Positions 35,042 to 42,751 of a DNA stretch of 42,751 nucleotides are shown piece by piece; position 1 is the first letter of the stretch; each line of letters begins with the position of its first letter. A program made the position numbers and the translations under genes. Below the pieces are notes generated by a model that saw only the letters and a program-made list of their open reading frames with translations, was not told the DNA's origin and made no database searches. Source of the DNA: Fulvivirga sp. M361 (GTDB lineage: Bacteria > Bacteroidota > Bacteroidia > Cytophagales > Cyclobacteriaceae); assembly GCF_007097395.1 (NCBI RefSeq), contig NZ_VKDC01000020.1, forward strand, positions 1 through 42,751, given 5' to 3'.

Positions 35042-35767
35042 ATGAAAAGAGTTTTTGCTATCGTAGGGTTGCTAATGGTAATGATGTCATGTGAACGCGG
35101 TAAAGTTGAGGATACACCGCAGGTAGAAATAAAACCCATTATGCCTGAAAAAGTACTTAATGTTGCTTTTCTTATAGTAGATGGTGTATATAACTCAGAA
35201 TTGGTGGCGCCAATGGATATCCTGCATCACACGGTTTTTCATACGGAAAAGGGTATGAAAGTGTTCACCGTGGCACCTACCAAAGACCCTATTACTTCGT
35301 TTGAAGGGCTGAGAATACTTCCTGATTATTCTTATCTCCACGATGTATTACCACAAATTAATGTTTTAATAGTACCGAGTGCTGAGAATAGTATGGGTAA
35401 GGACTTGGAAAATCGAGAACTTATCCGTTTTGTCAAAAGCACGGGTACCTCGGTAGATTACGTTATGTCGTTATGTGATGGCGCTTTTGTATTGGCCCAA
35501 GCCGACCTGGTCGATGGAAAAGAATCCACTACATTTCCATCTGATATTCAGAAATATAAAGACGTATTCCCACATTTAAAAGTTCATGAGGGAGTCAGCT
35601 TTGTCCATGATGGAAAGCTGATCACTTCAGTAGGTGGAGCTAAATCCTATGACCCTGCTCTTTACCTTTCCGAGCTATTATATGGTAAAAAAGCGGTGGA
35701 GGGTTTAGGAAAGGGTTTGGTCATAGACTGGAAATTAAGTGATGTAGATTATGTGAAAATTCAATGA
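35042..35767 (+). CDS. DJ-1/PfpI family lipoprotein
   Basis: Glutamine-amidotransferase-like (DJ-1/PfpI) domain of about 190 residues behind a lipoprotein signal peptide. From ATG 35042 (241 residues) the start MKRVFAIVGLLMVMMSC gives a lipobox with C17; ATG 35027 would add five residues and keep the lipobox. The nucleophile-elbow cysteine is C145 in SLCDGAFVLA, and an upstream glutamate (E53, in NSELVAPMDIL) occupies the position of the conserved DJ-1-family Glu. The sequence most resembles the GATase1 half of GlxA/FtrA-type regulators but has no AraC domain. Export of such a domain is unusual. Its 3' end overlaps the convergent hydrolase gene by 7 nt. Confidence 0.85.
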   Translation: MKRVFAIVGLLMVMMSCERGKVEDTPQVEIKPIMPEKVLNVAFLIVDGVYNSELVAPMDILHHTVFHTEKGMKVFTVAPTKDPITSFEGLRILPDYSYLHDVLPQINVLIVPSAENSMGKDLENRELIRFVKSTGTSVDYVMSLCDGAFVLAQADLVDGKESTTFPSDIQKYKDVFPHLKVHEGVSFVHDGKLITSVGGAKSYDPALYLSELLYGKKAVEGLGKGLVIDWKLSDVDYVKIQ

Positions 35768-36975
35768 TCCAGGGCTTTGGTAATTATCTGGACTTCATTG
35801 TGAAGGGTTCTGTGAACCGGACATTTATCCGCGATCTCAATTAAGCGTTGTCTTTGTTCTTCTGTTAAGTCCCCTTTTAACTCTATCTCTCTTTGGATGC
35901 GATCTATTTTAGACGTACTACTTTCACAATTTTTGCAGTCTTCGGCATGGACCTTATCATGTTCAAGGTGTACACTTATTTCATCCAAAGGAATACCCTT
36001 TTTGTCCGCGTACATGCGAAGCGTTATACTCGTGCAACTACCTAATGCAGACAAAAGAAGGTCGTAAGGTGTTGGGCCTAAGTCCTTGCCCCCAATTGAC
36101 TTTGGTTCATCAGCGATGAAATAATGTTTACCTGCTTTTACCTCTGTGGTGTAACCATCGTCACCCGTCCGTACCAGTACTTGCTTATCTGTTTCGAGTT
36201 GTTTGTTCTCTTTTACTTGTACGTACCGGCTGACCCACGCAGCTATTACATGGCCAACGTATGTGGAATCCGATTTATTGATCAGTAAATGATCCGCTTT
36301 ATCCAGGGTGATAAAACTTTTAGGATGTTTGGCACCTTCAAAAATTTTTCGGGCGTTTTCTACACCTACTATTCCATCTTGTGGGGAGTGTAAAACTAAC
36401 AGGGCCTTATTTAGTTTACTCAAAATTTGACTAAGGTCGTTCTCCTCAAGGTCGTTGATAAACTGTTCTTTGACCTTAAAAGGCCTGCCCCCGATGGATA
36501 CAGTTGCTTCCCCTTTAGCTTTGATCTCTTCAATACCTCCGCTGAACAGGTGTTTAACATGAAGCGGGTCAGCCGGTGCGCCTATTGTGACTACCGCCTT
36601 TATGTTTTTCATTGCGCCCGCTGAAGCCAATACGGCTGCGCCTCCCAGTGAGTGACCGATGATAATGCTTGGAGCCTCATAGTTTGTTTCCAGAAAATGG
36701 TAAGCTGATTGTAAGTCCTTAATATTAGAAGAGAAATTGGTATCTGAAAAGTCCCCTTCACTGTCACCAAGGCCTGTAAAATCAAACCTTAGTACCGCTA
36801 AATTCTGTGTGGTCAGCGCCCGGCTAATATTAATTACTGCTGATAGGTTTTTGGAACAAGTGAAGCAGTGCGCAAAAATAGCGTAAGCAGCCGGACGATT
36901 ACCAACCGGCATTTCCAGGCTTGCGGATAGATTTTCACCATTTTTGTTAGAAAATATAACTTTTTTGGAATTCAT
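35761..36975 (-). CDS. Alpha/beta hydrolase-OsmC fusion protein
   Basis: 404-residue cytoplasmic two-domain protein from ATG 36975. The N-terminal alpha/beta hydrolase (about 1-255) has the nucleophile elbow G107-H-S109-L-G-G and a plausible triad S109-D200-H229 (SPQDG, KADHLL). The C-terminal OsmC domain (about 265-400) has the two redox cysteines C314 (LGSCTS) and C385 (KCPVHRTL), as in peroxide-reducing OsmC/Ohr proteins. The fusion is a known architecture of bifunctional alpha/beta hydrolase/OsmC proteins. An extra cysteine pair, C347-x2-C350 (DCKNC), lies in the OsmC part. The natural substrate is unknown; detoxification of organic peroxides is the family-based guess. Confidence 0.92.
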   Translation of the reverse strand: MNSKKVIFSNKNGENLSASLEMPVGNRPAAYAIFAHCFTCSKNLSAVINISRALTTQNLAVLRFDFTGLGDSEGDFSDTNFSSNIKDLQSAYHFLETNYEAPSIIIGHSLGGAAVLASAGAMKNIKAVVTIGAPADPLHVKHLFSGGIEEIKAKGEATVSIGGRPFKVKEQFINDLEENDLSQILSKLNKALLVLHSPQDGIVGVENARKIFEGAKHPKSFITLDKADHLLINKSDSTYVGHVIAAWVSRYVQVKENKQLETDKQVLVRTGDDGYTTEVKAGKHYFIADEPKSIGGKDLGPTPYDLLLSALGSCTSITLRMYADKKGIPLDEISVHLEHDKVHAEDCKNCESSTSKIDRIQREIELKGDLTEEQRQRLIEIADKCPVHRTLHNEVQIITKALDH

Positions 36976-37080
36976 TTCTTTAGAATTTTGAGCAAATTAT
37001 TAAATTCATGGCAACACCCCTACCAGGAGTAAAGTAAAGTTTTTTCAATAGAACTCTTCTTGCTGTCTTTTTAATTCCCC

Positions 37081-37107
37081 GATAAACAGAAAGTGTATCT
37101 GTTTATC
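37081..37107. promoter_or_regulatory. Perfect 10-bp inverted repeat upstream of the PAS kinase
   Basis: GATAAACAGA (37081-37090) and TCTGTTTATC (37098-37107) are exact complements separated by 7 nt. It lies 36 nt before the kinase ATG, in the 168-nt gap between two divergent genes. A T-run follows at 37110-37115, so a weak terminator is possible, but the AT-rich arms and position favour an operator-like site. Confidence 0.45.
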
Positions 37108-37143
37108 CATTTTTAGGTTAAATTGCTAATCACTTTTTGCTGA

Positions 37144-39342
37144 ATGAATGTAGACATAAATGATTTTTCCTTTCAGATGAGCAATGAGCCAGCCTTTGTT
37201 GTGAATGAAAGCCTGGAGGTCGTAACTTGGAATACAGCCATGGAAAATATCACCCACTACCCTCATGAACAAGCTGTGGGAAGAACGCTCTCATCCATTC
37301 CTAACAAGTTTTTTGATGAAGATTTTGTGGCTAAAGTAACACGTGCCTTAAATGGCAAAGGAGGTGTCACTACATATCCTTTATCTTTTGACGGCTTTCA
37401 ACGATTTATATGTTCTTACACTCCCATACTTTCTAAGTCAACATCAAAATTCAAATGTATGGTATTATTCCATCCATTAGAAGAAGATATAGTTGATGAT
37501 GAATACAGCCGCTACAAGCCTATCGTCAGAGAGTCTCCTATTCCTACTGCCATATATCGCCCTGACGGTACACCAAAGTATTTTAATCGTACCTATAGAA
37601 ACATCTGGGGTGCTTCAGGTGATACAGGTAAATTAATGTTGAAAAGTAAGTATAACATTCTGTGTGATGAACAGTTTGAAGAACTGGGACTCATGCCCTT
37701 TATAGAAAAGGGTTTTCGTGGAGAAACATCCAGCATACCACCTGTTAGCTATAACCCCAGTCGTACGGCAGCATTGGCTGAATTTGGTTTGGATGTAACT
37801 AAACATATAAAAGGTCATATTTTCCCTGTTAAAAACCGATTTGGAGTCATTGAAGAAGTGGCGTTGGTCCTTTTAGATATCACCTTTCAAATGCAGGCTG
37901 AAGAAATCCTTACGGACAATCATCTTAAGTTTCAGATGCTTACTATGGGTCTTCCGGGAGTTATATACGAATATGAGTTCAAAAATGAGAAACCTTACTT
38001 TAAATATATCAGTCAGGGATGTAACGAAATGTTTGGATACTCCCCTGAAGAAATATTGAGTCGGCCGAAGATCATGCACGATATGGTACATCCTGATGAT
38101 GTGTTAAATTTTAATATTACTTCCGATGATGCGGCCAGAAATGGTAGCCAATGGGAATGGCAAGGCCGTTTTTTGGTGGAAGGTAAAACAAAATGGATTG
38201 AAGGCAGGTCTAATACAGCCGGTAGTGATAAGAATATCAGGTATGGTATGTTGCTGGATGTAACAGAGCGGAAACTGGCAGAACAGCAGTCCCGTCATAA
38301 TGACAGGCTGTTTACTCAACTCTTTAAAAATTCACCCTTCGGCATTGTTTTATTAGACCATAATTATAATGTAATCCAGTTGAACCAAGGGTTTACAGAT
38401 ATCTTTGGTTATTCACACGATGATATTGTGGGTAAAGAATTAAATAAAATCATAGTGCCTGAAGGGTACGAGGAGCAGGCGCTGGATGTGAATTTGATGA
38501 CTGCTAAGGATGAAGTATGTGTTATTGAATCCTTCAGGAAACACCGAAACGGGACACTAGTTCCCGTGATTATCTACGGAGTATCTGTTTCATTAAATAA
38601 TGAGACAATTGGTATCTATGGCATTTACGTAAACATCACAGACCTTAAGCATGTAGAACAGGAACTGCAAATAAGAAATGAAGAACTGGATAACTTTGTT
38701 TACAAAGTGTCTCACGATCTAAGAGCGCCACTCTCCTCTATTTTGGGACTGATAAACGTGACCAGAATAGAGTCTTCACAAGAAGAGCTTAGAAGGTACA
38801 TTAATCTGATTGAAAACAGGATCCAGCAGCTTGATAGCTTTATTAATGATGTACTAAGCCACTCCAAGAACCTGAAATTGGAGTTGGAAGCATCAAAAAT
38901 TGATTTTGAAAGGATCATTTACGGATGTTTTCAAGACTTAAGTTATATGCCCTGGATGGAAAAGGTACATAGGGAAATCAACATTGAACCCAATGATTTC
39001 TATAGTGATCAGTGGCGAATAAGTGAGATTTTCAGAAACCTGATTTCCAATGCTGTCAAGTATCTTGATCCCAAAAAGGATCAGCCGATCATCAGAATTG
39101 ATGTCCAATCAAAGGATTCTGATCTTATACTAACCATCGAAGACAATGGTATTGGTATTGCAGATGCTACATTACCTAAAATATTTGACATGTTTTACAG
39201 AGCGACGGCACATTCCGAAGGCTCAGGTATAGGTTTGTATATTGTGAGAAATGCAATAGATAAGTTAGGTGGAAGAATAGATATTTCCAGTATACTTGGA
39301 GAGGGTACTACTTTTAAAATAGTACTTCCCAATATGAAATAA
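37144..39342 (+). CDS. Multi-PAS sensor histidine kinase
   Basis: 732-residue cytoplasmic kinase (no signal peptide or membrane helix) from ATG 37144. PAS-type sensor regions lie at about 10-110, 125-250, 262-380 and 388-500; the last two are the clearest (FGYSPEEI...HPDD; FGYSHDDIVG...RKHRNGT). A HisKA dimerisation domain carries the phospho-acceptor H524 in KVSHDLRAPLSS. The ATPase domain has N632/N636 (RNLISNAVKY), DNGIGI (667-672) and GSGIGLYIV (693-701). All catalytic motifs are intact. No receiver domain is fused and no response regulator is adjacent, so the partner is elsewhere. An inverted repeat lies upstream. Confidence 0.92.
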   Translation: MNVDINDFSFQMSNEPAFVVNESLEVVTWNTAMENITHYPHEQAVGRTLSSIPNKFFDEDFVAKVTRALNGKGGVTTYPLSFDGFQRFICSYTPILSKSTSKFKCMVLFHPLEEDIVDDEYSRYKPIVRESPIPTAIYRPDGTPKYFNRTYRNIWGASGDTGKLMLKSKYNILCDEQFEELGLMPFIEKGFRGETSSIPPVSYNPSRTAALAEFGLDVTKHIKGHIFPVKNRFGVIEEVALVLLDITFQMQAEEILTDNHLKFQMLTMGLPGVIYEYEFKNEKPYFKYISQGCNEMFGYSPEEILSRPKIMHDMVHPDDVLNFNITSDDAARNGSQWEWQGRFLVEGKTKWIEGRSNTAGSDKNIRYGMLLDVTERKLAEQQSRHNDRLFTQLFKNSPFGIVLLDHNYNVIQLNQGFTDIFGYSHDDIVGKELNKIIVPEGYEEQALDVNLMTAKDEVCVIESFRKHRNGTLVPVIIYGVSVSLNNETIGIYGIYVNITDLKHVEQELQIRNEELDNFVYKVSHDLRAPLSSILGLINVTRIESSQEELRRYINLIENRIQQLDSFINDVLSHSKNLKLELEASKIDFERIIYGCFQDLSYMPWMEKVHREINIEPNDFYSDQWRISEIFRNLISNAVKYLDPKKDQPIIRIDVQSKDSDLILTIEDNGIGIADATLPKIFDMFYRATAHSEGSGIGLYIVRNAIDKLGGRIDISSILGEGTTFKIVLPNMK

Positions 39343-39412
39343 TCGAATATTTTAGCCCATAAAACAACCAATGGGTAAGCTAAAATAGATATAACGCGTA
39401 TCATTGCGCAAC

Positions 39413-40582
39413 ATGAAAATTCTGGAAGTAAATAGCGAAAAGTTGATCCGGGAGTTTATCAAACTACCGGTAAGACTTTATAAAAACGAAGCTAACTGGA
39501 TACGGCCGTTGGATAAAGACATAGAGTCCGTATTTGATACTAAGAAAAATAAAGCCTTCAGACATGGTGAGTGTGTCAGATGGCTCCTTCAAAACGATGC
39601 CGGGCGTACCATAGGTCGTATTGCGGCCTTTATCAATAAAAAAACCATCAATAAGGACAATGATCAACCCACGGGAGGTGTAGGGTTCTTTGAATGTGAG
39701 AAGGATAAAGATGCCGCATTCAAACTTTTTGATACTGCTAAGGAGTGGCTCACAGCCAGGGGAATTGAAGCGATGGATGGACCAGTAAATTTTGGAGAGC
39801 GGGATAAGTGGTGGGGGCTTTTAGTAGATGGTTTTGACATTGAACCTAACTACAACTGTAATTATAATTTTCTATATTATCAGGAGCTTTTTGAGGCTTA
39901 TGGTTTTCAGACCTATTTTAAACAGTTCACATTTGGCCGTAAGGTAAGAGCCCCTTTTTCTGCTAAGCTTATGGAAAAAGGAGAGAATATTTTACAGGGG
40001 AATACTGCTTACAACTTCCGCCATATGGAAAAAAGTAAGTTGGATGAATATACGGAGCATTTCAGGATTGTGTATAACAAGGCCTGGGCCAGGCATAAGG
40101 GAGTAGCCCAAATGTCAAGTTTACAAGCCAAAAACATCATGAAGCAGATGAAGCCCATTCTGGACGAGAAAATCGTCTGGTTTGGCTATTATCATGATGA
40201 GCCTATTGCCTTTTACATTAATCTGCCAGAGGTGAATCAAATATTTAAATACGTCAATGGTAAAATGGATCTTATTGGTAAGCTTAAATTTCTATGGCAT
40301 AAATGGAGAAAGAGCTGTAATAAAATGTTAGGGCTTGTATTTGGCATAGCTCCGGAACATCAGGGCAAAGGAGTGGAGGGGGCCCTGGTATTGGCCACTG
40401 CTCAGATGGTGCAAAAAGACTATCCTCGTTATGATGATCTTGAAATGAACTGGATAGGAGATTTTAACCCTAAGATGATCCGTGTAGTGGAACAAGTTGG
40501 AGGAGATATCGTAAAAACCCATATCACTTACAGGAAGCTATTTGATGAAACTAAACCATTCAAAAGAGCTCCTATGCAATAG
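39413..40582 (+). CDS. GNAT-like N-acetyltransferase family protein (YghO-like)
   Basis: 389 residues from ATG 39413; a TTG at 39404 would add three. It belongs to a widespread uncharacterised family with a GNAT-like acyltransferase fold, recognisable from DGPVNFGERDKWWGLLVDGF near residue 122 and the C-terminal VFGIAPEHQGKGVEGAL, which resembles the acetyl-CoA-binding Q/R-x-x-G-x-G/A loop. No membrane segment. The substrate is unknown. The VTT/DedA-like gene follows after 3 nt, so the two are probably one unit. Confidence 0.8.
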   Translation: MKILEVNSEKLIREFIKLPVRLYKNEANWIRPLDKDIESVFDTKKNKAFRHGECVRWLLQNDAGRTIGRIAAFINKKTINKDNDQPTGGVGFFECEKDKDAAFKLFDTAKEWLTARGIEAMDGPVNFGERDKWWGLLVDGFDIEPNYNCNYNFLYYQELFEAYGFQTYFKQFTFGRKVRAPFSAKLMEKGENILQGNTAYNFRHMEKSKLDEYTEHFRIVYNKAWARHKGVAQMSSLQAKNIMKQMKPILDEKIVWFGYYHDEPIAFYINLPEVNQIFKYVNGKMDLIGKLKFLWHKWRKSCNKMLGLVFGIAPEHQGKGVEGALVLATAQMVQKDYPRYDDLEMNWIGDFNPKMIRVVEQVGGDIVKTHITYRKLFDETKPFKRAPMQ

Positions 40583-40585
40583 CAT

Positions 40586-41152
40586 ATGGATTTTTTAAAT
40601 TATAGAATAAAGTTTCTTCTAAAGAATTTATTCAGAGGTCTACTAATTCTGGCACTGATCGTTATTCTGTATATACTATTGCAGTTATATACCCCATTTG
40701 ACGGATTCATTGATTATGTAGGTAAATGGCCTTTTGCTGTATACCTGGTGTTTATTATTTCAGAAGTCGTTCTTGGAATTATTCCACCGGAGCTTTTTAT
40801 GATATGGTCAATTAAACATGGTATCTTCAATACCTATTTCTTAAATATTTTATTACTTTCCGGCATTTCCTTTTTTGCCGGAGTGACTGGGTATTTTATT
40901 GGGAGGCATGCTGTTAAAATTAAGTGGATGCAGCAATTTCTTGAAAAATATGTTCTAAGGTATAAAAACCTGCTTAAAAGGTTTGGAGGGATTCTCATAG
41001 TAATAGGAGCTGTTACACCTATACCTTTTTCAGCTATCTGTATGGTGGTAGGTGCCACGAATTACAAATTCAGCAAATTCCTGTTGATTGCGTGCTCCAG
41101 GTTTATACGTTTTGCAGCTTATTCGGCAGTAATTCTACAAGCAAATATTTGA
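40586..41152 (+). CDS. VTT/DedA-like membrane protein
   Basis: 188 residues with about five hydrophobic segments (roughly 13-33, 47-66, 82-106, 130-155 and 160-180). The region GGILIVIGAVTPIPFSAICMVVGATNYKFSKF matches the conserved part of the VTT (SNARE-associated/DedA) domain, whose members flip phospholipids or undecaprenyl phosphate. It is shorter than DedA proper and lacks some of its charged residues, so transport activity should not be assumed. It is tightly linked to the acetyltransferase-like gene upstream. Confidence 0.75.
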   Translation: MDFLNYRIKFLLKNLFRGLLILALIVILYILLQLYTPFDGFIDYVGKWPFAVYLVFIISEVVLGIIPPELFMIWSIKHGIFNTYFLNILLLSGISFFAGVTGYFIGRHAVKIKWMQQFLEKYVLRYKNLLKRFGGILIVIGAVTPIPFSAICMVVGATNYKFSKFLLIACSRFIRFAAYSAVILQANI

Positions 41153-41190
41153 CGCGCGAAAGAATTTATCCCTGTCAGTAAATGGTTCGC

Positions 41191-41220
41191 TTGGATAGCT
41201 GTTGGTAACCATTACCTTTG
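41191..41220 (+). promoter_or_regulatory. Consensus Bacteroidota promoter for hemH
   Basis: TTG (41191-41193), a 19-nt spacer and TACCTTTG (41213-41220), an exact match to the phylum consensus TTG-N19-TAnnTTTG. Transcription would begin near 41227, only about 14 nt before the hemH ATG. Confidence 0.75.
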
Positions 41221-41240
41221 CGACTTGTTAACAATTTTCG

Positions 41241-42260
41241 ATGGAATCAATTAAAGGAAAAACGGGGGTTTTACTGATAAATTTAGGGACGCCAGACAGC
41301 CCTTCCGTAAGTGATGTACGTTCATACCTCTCAGAGTTTTTGAACGACCCAAGGGTCATAGACATCCCAAAGCTTTTAAGGTTAATGCTGGTTAATTTGA
41401 TTATCGTGCCTTTTCGCGCACCAAAATCAGCGAAGGTTTATAAAGAATTGTGGACAGATCAAGGTTCTCCTTTACTCCACTATAGCAAACGCGCAAGTGA
41501 CCTTTTGGCTGAAGAACTGTCAGATGAATATGAAGTGTTTTTGGCCATGCGTTATAAAAACCCCAATATCCGCGCGGTAATGGAGGAGATGCAAAAGAAG
41601 AATTTTCAAAAGATCATTGTACTCACCATGTTTCCACAGTATGCCTCAGCTACCACAGGCTCGGCGTACGAATTAGTGATGGATGAGCTTAAAAAATGGT
41701 GGGTGATCCCTGAAATAAAATTTGCAGGACAATACTATGATCATCCGGACCTGATCGCAGCTATTGTCGATAGGGCTTCAAAATACACGTTAACAGATTA
41801 CGATCATATTCTTTTTTCTTATCACGGATTGCCAGAGCGGCATGTGGATAAAGTATATGATGATGGATTGTGTACGGATCGTGATTGTGAGCATGAAATA
41901 ACGGAAGAAAATAAATATTGTTATAAGGCCACCTGTTATGCTACTACGCGGTTGATCGCCAAAAAATTAGGGTTAAAGGATGCAGATTATACCGTGTGCT
42001 TTCAGTCCAGGTTGGACAAAAAATGGTTAGAGCCTTTTTCAGATAAGGTGGTGGAACAGAAAGGTAAGGAAGGGGCCAAAAAACTACTGGTATTTTCCCC
42101 TGCATTTACAGCAGACTGCCTGGAAACGATTATCGAAATAGGGGATGAATATCAAGAGATTTTCGAAGAAAATGGTGGTGAAAAAATTCAATTGGTAGAA
42201 AGCCTGAATGATCACCCACTTTGGATCTCATGCTTAAAAGACTTGGTGCTGAAGGCCTAG
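41241..42260 (+). CDS. hemH: Ferrochelatase
   Basis: Inserts iron into protoporphyrin IX (or coproporphyrin III) in the last steps of haem synthesis. 339 residues from ATG 41241. The N-terminal GVLLINLGTPDSP is the family signature. The catalytic histidine is in SYHGLPERHV (near residue 194), and the conserved glutamate/metal-path region is CLETIIEIGDEYQEIF near 293-308. Cysteines at the CTDRDCEH and YCYKATCYAT segments are typical of Bacteroidota ferrochelatases. It has its own promoter and is convergent with the broken desulfurase gene, 33 nt away. Confidence 0.96.
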   Translation: MESIKGKTGVLLINLGTPDSPSVSDVRSYLSEFLNDPRVIDIPKLLRLMLVNLIIVPFRAPKSAKVYKELWTDQGSPLLHYSKRASDLLAEELSDEYEVFLAMRYKNPNIRAVMEEMQKKNFQKIIVLTMFPQYASATTGSAYELVMDELKKWWVIPEIKFAGQYYDHPDLIAAIVDRASKYTLTDYDHILFSYHGLPERHVDKVYDDGLCTDRDCEHEITEENKYCYKATCYATTRLIAKKLGLKDADYTVCFQSRLDKKWLEPFSDKVVEQKGKEGAKKLLVFSPAFTADCLETIIEIGDEYQEIFEENGGEKIQLVESLNDHPLWISCLKDLVLKA

Positions 42261-42293
42261 CCTGGTATCACGGTACGTTAATGTGAAGGCTTT

Positions 42294-42605
42294 TTATACC
42301 TCTACTTTGTAGAATTCTGCTAGTGTTTCGACAGCGTAATCTATATCTTCCTCGGTATTATATTTACTAAATGAAAAACGTACCGCCCCACGATCAGGGT
42401 TGGTTTCCAATGCAGAAAGTACGTGAGAAGCTGTACTGGCACCGCTTGAACATGCACTTCCTCCTGATGCCGATATGCCGTTAATGTCTAATGTAAATAA
42501 TAACATGTCATTGTCACTGGATTCTGGTAAACAGACGTTGAGTACAGTGTAAAGGCTTTTCGCAGCATTGGTAGAGTCACCCGAGTTTGACACGTTGATT
42601 TCCAA
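42294..42605 (-). pseudogene. 5'-truncated cysteine desulfurase (NifS/IscS family), C-terminal part only
   Basis: About 104 residues matching the C-terminus of class V aminotransferase-type cysteine desulfurases: NSGDSTNAAKSLYTVLNVCLP, the active-site loop SASGGSACSSGAS containing the persulfide-forming cysteine, VRFSFSKYNTEEDIDYAVE and a normal stop. The full-length enzyme has about 380 residues. The homology stops near 42606. In the same frame a TGA follows upstream (42624-42626), and neither other frame continues the family. The PLP lysine and all of the large domain are missing, so it cannot be an active desulfurase. It is either a decayed gene or a misjoined assembly end. A TTG at 42605 could start the fragment, but that is unlikely to be meaningful. 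Confidence 0.7.
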
Positions 42606-42690
42606 AAAGTGTCCATACGTTCAATAAGCAATGATTTCGGGGTGATTTCGGAAATTTTGTATATCGAAAACCCACTTGACATTTGAAGTA

Positions 42691-42724
42691 TAATCTTATC
42701 TCTTTGTAGGGTAGAGATAGATTA
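42691..42724. repeat. Imperfect inverted repeat near right edge
   Basis: TAATCTTATCTC (42691-42702) and GAGATAGATTA (42714-42724) pair over 11 positions with one bulged T, around an 11-nt loop. It lies between the broken desulfurase and a possible new ATG at 42726. It could be an operator, a leader hairpin or the end of a small element; the window ends too soon to tell. Confidence 0.4.
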
Positions 42725-42725
42725 T

Positions 42726-42751
42726 ATGCCCAGTATGATTATCGATAAAAA
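42726..42751 (+). CDS. Possible start of a plus-strand gene running off the window
   Basis: ATG 42726 opens a frame (MPSMIIDK) still open at the window end. TTG (42676-42678), 20 nt, then TCTCTTTG (42699-42706) is a near-match to a Bacteroidota promoter at a sensible distance. Only eight codons are visible, so this is a suggestion. Confidence 0.25.

Noticed and set aside
42263-42293. Possible terminator after hemH (AGCCT ... AGGCTTTTT)
   Set aside because: Only a 5-bp stem with a loop of more than 20 nt; too weak to list as a feature.

Overview
The window is chromosomal DNA from a gliding-type member of the Bacteroidota, most likely of the order Cytophagales. Four observations support this: a complete gldK-gldL-gldM-gldN type IX secretion (T9SS) motor cluster with a PorP/SprF gene and a SprE/PorW gene nearby; a UvrA, PBP1A, M23, bactofilin and ATP synthase set of Bacteroidota type; promoters of the phylum's TTG-N19-TAnnTTTG form; and AT-rich, tightly packed genes with weak Shine-Dalgarno signals. 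No tRNA, rRNA, CRISPR array, phage or insertion sequence was found.

Layout. 1-1226: tail of an unidentified + strand gene, a small lipoprotein on the minus strand and an AT-rich gap. 1227-8179: uvrA with a strong terminator, a type II NADH dehydrogenase plus a tiny membrane protein, a LytS/LytT-type two-component pair, and an unidentified minus-strand gene. 8218-13845: a minus-strand unit (hemW, cyclase-family hydrolase, unknown gene) divergent from an Omp85-family barrel protein, a DUF4271 membrane protein and hemD. 13948-26327: the secretion and gliding core, porP/sprF-gldK-gldL-gldM-gldN on the plus strand, convergent with sprE/porW-pbp1A-uvrC on the minus strand. 26450-33407: an M23 endopeptidase and bactofilin (cell-wall shape), running into atpZ-atpI-like-atpBEFHAG. 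atpD and atpC are absent, as expected for a phylum in which they often sit elsewhere. 33554-42260: a UbiA-like/methyltransferase pair, an exported DJ-1/PfpI lipoprotein, an alpha/beta-hydrolase-OsmC fusion, a four-PAS histidine kinase, an acetyltransferase-like protein, a VTT/DedA-like protein and hemH. 42294-42751: a 5'-truncated cysteine desulfurase and what may be the start of a new gene at the window edge.

How the genes fit together. GldL and GldM form the inner-membrane proton-driven motor. GldK and GldN form the periplasmic ring. SprE/PorW and PorP-like proteins link the ring to the outer membrane. sprE/porW overlaps the PBP1A gene by 11 nt and is divergent from an M23 peptidase-bactofilin pair, so envelope-spanning secretion and peptidoglycan remodelling are packed together. 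Three haem genes (hemW, hemD, hemH), a type II NADH dehydrogenase and the ATP synthase point to respiratory metabolism.

The observations I rate highest are a chitin-binding-like (CBM5/12-type) segment inside GldN, an exact-spacing 56-residue duplication in the GldL tail, a stable hairpin directly after atpE, a probable non-AUG start for the AtpI-like gene, and the broken cysteine desulfurase at the right edge.
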